Positions 1-9,655 of a DNA stretch of 64,000 bases are shown here, one piece after another; the stretch's first letter is position 1, and each line of letters starts with the position of its first letter. Below the pieces are notes generated by a model, which was not told the origin of the DNA, ran no database searches, and saw nothing but the letters and a program-made list of their open reading frames with translations. The stretch lies in contig NC_072471.1 in assembly GCF_027596085.1 (NCBI RefSeq), positions 6,798,028 to 6,862,027 on the forward strand, given 5' to 3'. Origin of the DNA: Anoplopoma fimbria. Lineage: Eukaryota; Chordata; Actinopteri; Perciformes; Anoplopomatidae. A program made the translations under genes and the position numbers.

Positions 1-565
1 AAGCAGAGTGTAAAAAAAACCAACCTGAAAACTGGTCTAAGTAACGCTTTGTCCTCCTCTTCCAGCCCTCATCCATATTTTCTCTTAAGCTTCTTGCTAT
101 GTTGGATATACTGACACACAAGAACTCCATACTTAAACAAAAACACAGGTTTAACTTGGTGGAGCTATTCCAGGCAGGGTTAAACCAACAGTGTTGTGGG
201 GCCTCCTCTCACAGTGGCTCCAACCCTCTCTTGAGAAAATATTTGGATGGTCTAAGAAAGAGTAGTGTCTGTCCTATTCTCATACAAACACACACAACAC
301 TTGACTTACATTGCTCTTTTATTTTCCCTTTTTCTCAACTTGACGTGTTTCAAAAGAACATTCGGGATGTTCATTAACATTCAATCAATCGCCCAAAAAC
401 ATTAACCATCCTGGACAGTACATGTCTCCGTTTTGCTGCCAAATACCTCTCAAGTGGAACATTCAATGTTTGTTAATGTTTGCTTTATCCTCACATGCCA
501 GATAGCAGAACTATTTATACCTAAAGTGCCAACTATTAGAGAAACGACAGGGACTGAGAAGCAAA

Positions 566-611
566 CCCTCTGTTCTCCTGTAGGAACATGGTCCTACAGG
601 AGAACAGAGGG
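566..611. repeat. Perfect 20-bp inverted repeat (hairpin)
   Basis: The 20 bases at 566-585 are the exact reverse complement of 592-611, separated by a 6-base loop (ACATGG). The stem is mixed sequence with about 11 G/C pairs, not a simple repeat. The pairing does not extend past the arms. It could extrude as a cruciform or fold in RNA, but it is shorter than a usual microRNA precursor. No flanking gene or terminal motif explains it. Confidence 0.9.
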
Positions 612-1133
612 AAGAAAGTCAATTTCCATCGTGTGCTGTTTGTCCAGAGAGTGACGCACTGCACACAATGTGGGTCTGACACTCTTAGCCAATAAATCGA
701 TCGCAGTCTGTGACCTTTGCCCTTTGCCCTTGTTAACCCCTCGCTGCCCGCCGCCACCACCGCTATACTGCCAGCAGTCAGGCTCTGAGCAGATGGGATA
801 GTTTTGGGGGAGGGTTTATTTTTACACAGCCGTGTTGTCACTTAGTCTTCTCTTTACTGCCTGCATTCACCACTACCACATTTTACTCCATCTTCCTTTT
901 GGATTTGTGCCCTTTGGTGACATAATATTGATGTTTTTTGTGTGTTTACTGTAAATTAGATCTTGTGTTCTTCCCCAAAAAAAAAAAAAAAAAAACAGGG
1001 CAAGCAGTGTTAAAGTCATTTTTAATTATCTGTCCAATAATCATAACCTACGATCGATACCCACCAGAGGCTCTACGGTGCTCTGGACACAAAACTAAAA
1101 TCACACACCAGTACTCACAATTACTCACCGGTA

Positions 1134-1212
1134 AACACACACACACACACACACACACACGCACGCACGCACGCACGCACGCACGCACACGCACACACGC
1201 ACACGCACACGC

Positions 1213-1246
<34 letters not shown>
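1134..1246. repeat. Compound (CA)n/(GCAC)n microsatellite
   Basis: About 110 bases of alternating CA units with an internal block of GCAC tetranucleotides and scattered GCACAC variants. The interruptions suggest an older array than the pure CA tracts elsewhere in the window. Confidence 0.95.
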
Positions 1247-1248
<2 letters not shown>

Positions 1249-3111
1249 CCATTCAACCCAAAACCTCATGCAAATTCCACACTTACCTGCCTTGGCCTCA
1301 GTCTTTTGGTGACAAACTCATGACACATACCTCACTTTGAGTTTCGTCCTGACCACTGAGGTTACTTTTGACACAGCGAGGCCAGAGGACAGGTTATTAA
1401 TATGTTGTTTCTAATGTCGATGCCACAAAAAACTGAATGGAAAATAAACTTTTAAGGCAAAAATGATCATAACCCAAATCCTAGGTTTTAACCACATCTG
1501 TAAACACCGCTAGAGACCATGTACTGATTCAAATCTGGGACCTAGTTGGAAAAATACATTATTCTTTGATCATTTTAGGTGATTTTGGTGCTTTGCCAAA
1601 GAATAAAAAGACAACTGGGATATGGGCAACTGGTGAGGCTGCTGGGCAGCTGTCAAGGCATTTGGATGCACTGGGGAACAACCATTCAACTGTGGAAGGA
1701 ATTTAGCTAGAGGGCCAATGTCCAGACAGATTTTATACCATGAGCTTTGACTGTAAAATGGATTTCTGAAGCTGTAGATGAGGTATGAAAGCCCGAGAGA
1801 CAGATAAAATGTTTGTTTACCTGAAAGTAGTTGATGGGGGGGATAAAAAAAGCAATGGTCTCTTACAATTTCACTCTGACACTGGATTGCATGATCATTT
1901 GTGGTAAAAAAAAATGGAGCAAACGGCCAATTTAAATCCCCAAAATGCACATAAAGTGGGCCTGCATACACCTACAAACACTGGGGTATTTTTACCCTGA
2001 AACAGCTGCAGGTATAATAAGAAACCACCCCCACCTCTCTGTTTCTCCCTTATTGCTGCTTATCACACCCCCTCTTTTACACATTACGTCACCTTTGACA
2101 GTAAATGATATACCACAGCTCAAGGTGTTAAGAGATGACTTCTTGTGTGCTTTTATTGCAGTCAGCGTCCATTTCCTGCCATTCAGTTTTCACGTACATG
2201 TGATTTTTCTTTATCATGGACAAGAAGAGCAGAATCGATTGGGGCACACAGAGACAAAACCATAAAACCCATTTGCTGCATTTTCCCATGCAACGTTAAA
2301 AAGGAGCTCTCTCTCCTCAAATGTTATGTGTGGGGATATGCTGCCTCTCTGTGGTCTTCAAAGGCATTTTCAGAGTCCATGTTCTATACACTAGGTGTCA
2401 GCATTAGCACATCGGTCTACTATCTGGGTTTGTGTGTTTGGAAGGACAGATCTCTGTTTTACGGAGTGATTTAGCATCAGTTCATGATCCAGATTAGAAG
2501 TGTTTACTCAGCAAAGTCTTCCAGATAACTAAAGTAAACCTGCATCTTGTTTCAAAATCATGTTTTCATTAATGTATCACAAAAAATGATATCAAAGATA
2601 CTTTATACATTGTTTTCTACTGTCACTATACCAAAGCTCTGGGAATAAGTTATGTTTATGCAAGTTAACTTTGTATTGGTTGTGTGAGTACAAGCCCTTC
2701 CATATATCGGTGTTTGTGAACCAGATACGCAACCCCATGCAAAAGAACAGAATTGGACCTTGGGATAGTCTTACAGCGATGCTCGGCCTTATGTACAAGC
2801 TGACATGACGCGCAATGTGACAAAAACAAAAGATCACAGACAAGAACTTGATATTCTCAGACCCAGTAGGAGGTAAAAAGAGCTTCTGATTTCTGGAACT
2901 AGATGTACACATTTTCTGCCCGCATAAATATAGATAGTGCAGCTGAGAAGGAAAAAAACATCTGTGTTGTCACACAGAACTTTCTTGTATGTTTTAAAAG
3001 TAGATGCAACTTGTAGGAATCAATATTTGAAAAGCTGCATGGAAAGTTAACCTAATTAGTCTAATAAATAATGATTAAAGTACTTAATGATTAACCTACT
3101 AGACCAGAACT

Positions 3112-3414
3112 AGAGCTGGACCATCCATTAATCATTTGTCAGAAAATGTATTAAAAACAGTTTGATAATGGTGTACTTGTTTCTTCTTGTTTAAGCCTCT
3201 CAAATGTAAGGACTTGCTGCAAATTTCAGTTTTTTATCTTTGCAAATTGAATATTTTGTGTTTTTACTGTTGTCAGACCAAAAAAATCATTTTAAAGATG
3301 TGACCTGTTGCATGATGGGTATTTTTCAGTATTTTCTGATATTTAATAGACAACAAATACAGGAAGGAATTATAGGTAGATTATATTGACAATGAAAATA
3401 GCCAATTACTCGCA
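3112..3414. mobile_element. Degenerate teleost interspersed repeat (ATTAATCG-type)
   Basis: The segment follows the order of a very common fish repeat as I remember it. It opens with a GAGCTGGACC...ATTAATCATTTG end, passes a middle block TTGAATATTTTGTGTTTTTA then CTGTTGTCAGACC, then TGATGGGTATTTTTCAGTAT and TTCTGATATTTAATAGAC, and ends with ATTGACAATGAAAATAG. Both ends resemble degenerate TTAATCGATTAAT-like sequence. No coding capacity is visible, so it is probably a non-autonomous element. The family name was not checked against a library. Confidence 0.6.
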
Positions 3415-4072
3415 ATCAAAACTCATCAAACATACCTCATTAAACATGACCTCACCACTGAGATCAGTGAATAGGTCGTTATTTCCTTCAGTTCTTAGCT
3501 TTTAAGCACATCTGAAAAGGTCACTGAAGTCATTTAAAGTAAAAGAAGAGAACATAATAAAACACAACAAACCCTAACTACAGGAATCACTTTTCTATAA
3601 AGTCACTCATTAGTATCAGCAGTTCCCAGACTTCCTGACATATCAGAGTATTAGCATAAGGGTCAAAGGCCAAGCAGTATCCAGGAGCTACTTGTCACCC
3701 TCATATAAGCACTGGGATGTAAATGTCTCCCCACAGTGGAGCAAACAGTAGCCACTGTAAAAACCCAACCGTCACCTCTGACCCCTCTTCCCCTAAAGTC
3801 GCCCGTCTTTCCCGCTATTGATCCTTCAGATTCCTCTGACGTTGAGGGTAAGTGTGACAATCCTCTTCCAGATAAAGGCATTTGAGGAGTTATTACCTGC
3901 GTCTCAGCTAGAGTGTGTGTGTGAAAACTCTCCATACAGAGAAGGCCACACTATCATTAAAGTCATCTGTGTGCGGTTCAAAGGTTGCAACCATCTCTTC
4001 TGGACTCTCTCAGTCCGTACGGAGAGGCAGGTAAAGGGTAAACTGGACAAATGCAGGAACTCAGATTTGACA

Positions 4073-4196
4073 TATAAAAAGGAGGCTGCAGGTAAGCAAC
4101 TCTCACAAATCCAGCTGAATAATGTATACTAACGTCTTTTAACTTGTGCTTTTGTTGGACGTTGGATTTACTACCCACACTGGTGTTTATTTAAAG
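4073..4196 (+). promoter_or_regulatory. Candidate promoter and noncoding first exon of ECM2-like gene
   Basis: TATAAAA lies at 4073-4079, about 760 bases before the start codon. The first coding exon has a clear 3' splice site just before it (long T tract ending in AG at 4831), so an upstream noncoding exon must exist. Two donors fit: CAG|GTAAGC ending an exon at 4091, and AAAG|GTAATA ending one at 4196. If the TATA box is real, transcription would start near 4100 and the 4196 donor would be used. If transcription starts further upstream, the stronger 4091 donor is favoured. Confidence 0.35.
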
Positions 4197-4836
4197 GTAA
4201 TAATTGCTAAAAATCTTTTTTGTTTCTTTTGAGCATGTATGTAAGTATTTAAGTGGTAACCCTTCACTTTGACTCAAACTGAGCTTTCACAATTGATGTA
4301 TGTGACAAAATATAGAAATTACCATGAATAATTCTTACATCAAATAAGCTTAGGATATATTTTATCTATGAAATGTCATTTGGGCTTTGTCTGAAAAAAA
4401 ATATATATATTCCTTTTGAAGTCATATAAATACACAAAAATATATGTTTGACATTATGCATAAAAGATCACAGAGCTGATTATGAACAAACTGTAATAAA
4501 AGACTAACAACAGAAATCCAAATAGACTTATTTGGGATGGGTACTGCTGAGAAAATAATACTAGAAACATCATTCACAGATAAAGAGCCGATGAATTGTA
4601 TTAACCCTGCTTTACGGCAATAAAAAAAAAAGTAACGTCATGAAATATCAAGCTGATAATGTTAAGTATGTTTTTCAAGTTGTTCAAAGGCCCGAAACAG
4701 CAAGAGTGAAGTCAAAAAGTATCTGAAGGATGGCTTTAAAAAGATATTTCGTTCCCGAAAATGTTGTCCTTTACAAGCTCATTCTTTATATATTACCTTT
4801 TTTTTTTTTTTTTTGTCATGCCTTTCAACAGATACA

Positions 4837-4903
4837 ATGGAAGTGCCCACGCTGCTGCTTTTGCTCCTCACAGTTTCCGGATATTCATATGTGTTGCAAC
4901 CGG
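4837..4903 (+). CDS. ECM2-like coding exon 1 (signal peptide)
   Basis: Acceptor AG at 4830-4831 after a long T tract. The ATG at 4837 has A at -3 and G at +4, a good vertebrate start context. The exon encodes 22 residues, mostly a hydrophobic leader, and ends in phase 1 at CGG|GTAAGT. An in-frame ATG at 4813 lies inside the intron, upstream of the acceptor, and is not used. Confidence 0.85.
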
Positions 4904-7880
4904 GTAAGTGTAACATCAGGCATGTTTGTCATGTAAAGCATCCAAGTAAATGTACTTGTATATTAAGATATAATCTCTTCCTAATTATCACATTCCTACA
5001 AACGTCATAAACACTTGCATGCTCATGATTTCATGAGCATTTCAAAGGGAATGTAGACTGTTGTTGTCACTTGTTAGCCACTTGGTTTTATTTTCTGTAT
5101 TAAGAAAAATACTGTTTAATATTTGCAGGATTTGTGACTGGTACCTAAGTGAACTATCTAAGTGGTTGCTCTCTGTGTTGAACCGTAGGATTGGAAGTCA
5201 CCCAGATAGCTGGGCTGGACAGAGACCACCTGTCTGAGATGAGGAATCAGCATCAGGGAGATGATTCCATACCAGTAGAAGAGAAAACAGAGTTAAATGA
5301 GGAGACAGTAAAAGCTATCCTAAAAGACACGATAAAAACAGTCAATAGTCATAATGCATGGAAAAAAGAGAATAAGAAAAGTAATCAAATGGATAAACTG
5401 AAGCAAGAAAAAGAGGAAGAGGAAAGAGAGAGCAGGTTGGTTGCAGGAATTATTCTTCATGAAGCGACTCGAGGGGAAAAGATGTTAACTGTAAATCAAG
5501 GAAATGGGAAAGAGAAAGGAGGAAATGGAGAAAAGGAAGATCACATGGTAGTTAGCGATCTCGCGCCTCCTTTAAGCACATCCTCTACTCAGATGGGGGA
5601 AGAATTAGTGATTCCTGCCACAATTCAAATTATCACCCAGTCTCAAAATCCTCCAGGTTCTCCTCCTCCAGTTCATCATTATAATGTCCCCCAGTCACAT
5701 GACTCATCTCACCCTCCCTTCCCTAACGCCAAAGTTAGTCCTAATTTCTTCCCTCCGTCTGTCTCTCCGCCCAATCCCACAACAATCAATCACATCTCAG
5801 TCTCAACAGTGCTTCCTGGTGAGTTGAATGAACTGGAAGTTAAGGCTAGCCCACATTTAGAGAATATCATGGTCAAAAATATATTGTTTAAACCTGCACG
5901 GCAGGACGTACAGACCACCGTTGTTCAACCAAAATACATGACTGACTATATCCCCAAGGTGCAAGTGGCAACGCCAAAACCCAAAGAACCAACGTTTATA
6001 ACCGAAGAGCCAAATCCTATGACGAAATCAAATGAAAATAATCCCATGGTCGAGCCTAAACCAAGCTTGACTCAGACCAAAACAGTCGAACTGAAAAATG
6101 ACACCAAACTATCAGTGAGGCGAATTAAAGCATCTCCTCCTCAACCACAACTGACCAAACCTTCAGCCAGACCACGGCTGACAACTTCCAAAACACCTTC
6201 AATAAGGCCAACAAAACTCAACAGAAGTAGTCAAAATAAGATCACCAAGAAGACCAAGGAAAAGAAGAGGAAAAAAGACAATAAAACCCAAAAGCCATCA
6301 AAGAAGAAGAAGGTCATCAAGCCAACGCACTTTCCTTACTTTAAGGATGACTACTGTCCTCCTGAATGTGCCTGCTATGGAAGGTAATTATCAGACTAAA
6401 TTGAATTAATAGTCGATTAATTTGTTAGCCAGGCGAGAGATTTGTTGATATTATGTTTTCCAATTTGAGAATTATTTCTGTTTTATATAATATTTTGGGC
6501 TTTTGAACAGTCAGACTAGCGACTTTAAGATGCAGCCTTGAACCCTGGATATTTTCTTTGGTCATTTTATTATTATTATATTCCTTTATTGATCCCCATG
6601 GGGAAATTCGGGTGTTGCAGCAGCTCAACTACAGAAACAGATAATAAATACATTTTTACTTTCAGACTAAAATGTTAATGGTAAAAGAACATGAAATTGA
6701 TAGTTTGACATGTACTTTCTTGCAGAGAGTTAGATCGATAACATACAAAAACACTTATTCTCGTTGTGTATCGTATTCCAGAGTGGTCCAGTGCTCGGAC
6801 AAAGGCGTGGACAGGGTCCCTTATGGTATTCCCTATAATGCCCGCTACATCCTCCTCATGAATAACCTCATCAACACCATCCAGCTGGACCTGCTCAGTG
6901 AATACGTCTCTATGGAGTTCCTTGTGTTTAGCAACAATCGGCTCACAGATGTTTCCGTCGAGGGGGCCTTTGAGGGGATCCCGGCTCTGAAGCGCCTCTA
7001 CCTGGATAGGAACCTCCTAGACAACGTTCCAACTGATCTTCCATTGTCTCTGGAGGAGCTTCGTTTGGACAATAACCGTCTGAGTGTGGTGTCTGAGGCA
7101 GCCTGGGCCCGTTGCCCCGGCCTCTTGGTTTTGAGCCTCAGCAACAACAGCCTGGGGAATGGATCTGAATCTCTTCCCAGTGCAGTGCTCTCTCCTTTGT
7201 ACAACCTGCGCACCCTGAACTTGGATCACAACCAGTTAACATCGGTTCCTCTGGGCTTACCACTGTCCATCAAGGAGCTCTACCTCAAAGGGAACCTCAT
7301 TGAGCACTTCCGTGGAGGAGTCTTCAATGGGATATCAGAGCTGGTGGTTTTAGATTTGAGTACAAACAGACTTACTAGCAAGGGCCTACTCAAGGACTCC
7401 TTTCTCAATGCGACCCACTTGGAAAGCCTCAACTTGGAGGGTAACAGACTAAAACAAGTGCCACGACACCTTCCCCACTCACTGAAAACTCTAAATCTGG
7501 AGGGCAACCTCATATCTTCCGTAAAGAAAGCGGCTTTTGGCACCCTGAAAAACCTCGAGCACTTGGGTTTAGCAAGAAATAAAGTCTTCAAAGTGGCTCC
7601 AGGGGCATTCAGGACATTGCCCGTTCTGCACCAGTTGGACCTGTGTCACAACAGCTTGCGCCAGGTGCCCAGGCAGCTGCCAGAGGCTCTGCACTCGGTA
7701 GCACTCAACCACAACAAGATCCAATCAGTGCCTCGTGATGCTTTCTGCTGGGGCAATAAAAAAGTGAGTCTCAGTGGGCTTGTACGAGTGCAGTTGGAAC
7801 ACAACTTAATCGATATGGGGAAGTTGGATGCTCAGGCTTTCAGGTGCTTACGGGGATTCCAGGTGGTGCACTTTTACTGA
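4837..7880 (+). CDS. ECM2-like secreted leucine-rich repeat protein (three coding exons)
   Basis: Joined exons 4837-4903, 5189-6383 and 6782-7880 give 786 residues. Residues 1-17 or so form a signal peptide (M-E-V-P-T then six Leu). Residues 24-400 are rich in Pro, Thr, Lys and Glu, look disordered, and end in a Lys/Arg-rich stretch (about 376-400). The SLRP cysteine cluster C412-x3-C-x-C-x6-C425 precedes about 14 LxxLxLxxN repeats and a C-terminal cysteine pair typical of an SLRP ear repeat. The C-terminus (CLRGFQVVHFY) and the repeat layout suggest ECM2 to me. Known ECM2 carries a VWC domain that I do not see here. Position upstream of dcn fits an ECM2 paralogue, because ECM2 lies upstream of asporin in the sister cluster. 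The likely role is as a matrix adhesion or scaffold protein. Family call is fairly firm; the exact orthologue is not. Confidence 0.82.
5189..6383 (+). CDS. ECM2-like coding exon 2 (long Pro/Thr/Lys-rich linker)
   Basis: Acceptor CCGTAG ends at 5188; donor AAG|GTAATT starts at 6384. The exon is 1195 bases, entering in phase 1 and leaving in phase 2, so skipping it would shift the frame. It encodes about 398 residues: an acidic/charged first third, a Pro-, Ser- and His-rich middle (for example GSPPPVHHYN), a Thr/Pro/Lys region, then a polybasic run. It ends with the first three cysteines of the SLRP cluster (YCPPECACYG). NDT and NRS sequons occur. No VWC, EGF or RGD motif was seen. Confidence 0.85.
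6581..6650. mobile_element. Repeat fragment in ECM2-like intron (TTTATTGATCCCC...GGGGAAATTCGGGTG)
   Basis: The stretch reads CCTTTATTGATCCCCATGGG then GAAATTCGGGTGTTGCAGCAG, a motif I know from abundant fish repeats. It sits about 130 bases before the acceptor of the LRR exon. Only a short fragment is present, so family and orientation are uncertain. Confidence 0.55.
6782..7880 (+). CDS. ECM2-like coding exon 3 (entire LRR domain)
   Basis: Several AGs precede this exon. Using the AG at 6780-6781 after a pyrimidine-rich stretch gives phase 2 entry and restores C-x3-C-x-C-x6-C exactly (CYGR|VVQC). Using the AG at 6724-6725 hits an in-frame TAA, so it is ruled out; the open frame upstream of 6782 is intronic. 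The exon carries all ~14 LRRs without an intron, plus NNS, NGS and NAT sequons, and stops with TGA at 7878-7880. Confidence 0.85.
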
Positions 7881-8153
7881 ACCTTCAAGCGATACAAACA
7901 ATCCTGATGCTAGGTCGCCTGATATCAGACTAAATTCTTAACTTGTTACACCTAGTTTCAGTCTTCAGTCTGACATTTCCTCAACTCTTGTCAATTTCCA
8001 TTAGGGGGTGGGTGGTTCTATTACCGCCAACCAATCACTAGAGACCAATGTATCCACCTGAATGTTACATCAATTTATGTTGCCAGGTAATGTCTTGCCA
8101 TGACAACTACACTTTACTTGGTTTTAAGATTGCAGAGGAGCGAGTTAAAAGAG

Positions 8154-8159
8154 AATAAA
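8154..8159 (+). terminator. Candidate proximal poly(A) signal, ECM2-like gene
   Basis: Canonical AATAAA followed by an A-rich then GT-containing stretch. It would give a 3' UTR of roughly 300 bases. Confidence 0.4.
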
Positions 8160-9633
8160 AAAACAACCTTAAAAAACAACCTACGATGTTGGGCAATATT
8201 GAGAAGACATGCCTTATGTGTAAAATGAATGCAAAAGAGAGACCATGAGTGAGCGATTTTGGAGATATCGGGGTAATTCGACCAGAGTCTCAACCCAGCA
8301 TCTCATAGCAGTACGATATATGTAGAAAATGCATTTTCCCAGACATCAAAGCAGAGTTCTGTTCAGTACTGTAGATTAATTTAGAACAGCCTTGATGTTG
8401 TCTGTAGTCATCTCCATTATTACTCTTATGTTCCAGCGCACAGCTGACAACATCGTTAGTCCTGCCTCTGGCGCTGATTGGCTATCCATTAGTCACCCCG
8501 TTGCGCTTATTGGTGATTACTGTTTAATGGAGGAACCGCTGTTTCATGTCACGATGCCACCCAATCAGTCGACTAGAACTCGCTGGAGTGAGCAGATTCC
8601 AATGTCTGGAACCAGAAAAGCTGCTAGGACTTAAATATATGCATTTTTATGGTACTTCGTAAAGCTCATCCAATACGTGGTGAAACGCACCAATGGAGTA
8701 AAAGATATATTGTGTATGAAGTTAAATTTATTGTGTATAACCCACCCAAGCCTTATTGTTTGGCTGCTTTTATGACGTTAGTTCTCACAGACTTTTTCCC
8801 AACATGTCTTTAGGGTTGGAGAACAAAGGAAAAGTCTAACTAAGATACCAGTAACCACGTTTCTGTGATCCATTATGGACTTTGCTGGTGGTTTTCTCAT
8901 GACCATTTTCCAAAACAGAACCATTAAGAATAACTTCCAGGCAACATTTTGTTTTCCATTTGTTTACAAATTCATTGCAGCAGCATTTGTAGAAACTTGC
9001 ATGAGATGGGTTATCATAGACACATCATCATCATCTTTATTTTATATATTTAATCCATCCCATATATATTTAAATCATTTGACAGAAAATGTAATTAAGA
9101 GTGCTTAGAATAAGACGTGGATGGTGTGGAAAAGGACGTGAGTTTTATCTTTTCTTTTCTCAGCAAAAAAGGTGAATTTCAGATGGGTTTAGGGTTTCTA
9201 TCTGCACTTCCACCAACAGGAAGGGATGCTGCTCGCACTTTGGCAAAATAATTAACATGTTGATGTGAGAGAGTGTTTCGCTCTCAAGCATATTTAAAGT
9301 ATTTTAGGTTATTTTTTCATAACACAGGGACAATGCATTTTTGGGGAAAATTGCTTGCAGTCATACATAATTCACATATATATAAACACATTCACATGGT
9401 TTGAATATTGTAAACTTTATGTGAAAGTGAAGTTCCTATCCAGTAACTTATCCAATAACTTATCCAGATATGTAAAGTTCTTAGAATGTGAATGTGAATG
9501 TTGCACCTTTTTCTCCTTTTACTAGGTCTGTGTTCATATTATGTCCATATGAGCTCATTGATTGCTATCACCCCATAAACCCTATATGTGACTTGATGTT
9601 TTAGTGTAAATATTGTCAACTTGATGTGAATTA

Positions 9634-9639
9634 AATAAA
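9634..9639 (+). terminator. Candidate distal poly(A) signal, ECM2-like gene
   Basis: AATAAA in ATTAAATAAAGTTCTTTAAT, followed within about 30 bases by GGTGAAAC and TGCTGGTGGTT, a GT-rich downstream element. The context is better than that of the proximal signal. Confidence 0.45.
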
Positions 9640-9655
9640 GTTCTTTAATCGTACA

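Larger units (their letters stand above)
1..3111. other. Upstream flank, no gene recognised
   Basis: AT-rich noncoding DNA upstream of the ECM2-like gene. Open frames here are short and show no recognisable domain. It contains a run of 19 A at 977-995, a CA-rich microsatellite and a perfect hairpin, both listed separately. Any first exon of the ECM2-like gene lying this far upstream could not be recognised without transcript data. Confidence 0.6.
7881..9655 (+). other. Probable 3' UTR of ECM2-like gene
   Basis: Noncoding DNA after the TGA at 7880. Two AATAAA signals could end the transcript: one 274 bases after the stop and one about 1.75 kb after it. Which is used cannot be told here. Small open frames inside (for example 8392-8634) have no recognisable homology. 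Confidence 0.45.

Noticed and set aside
3069..3136. Cluster of TAATGATTAA/TTAATCATT motifs as a homeodomain enhancer
   Set aside because: The motifs lie at or next to the end of a repeat whose termini are naturally rich in TTAATCGATTAAT-like sequence, so the repeat explains them better.
8392..8634. 80-codon open frame after the ECM2-like gene
   Set aside because: No homology or splice context; it lies in the probable 3' UTR.
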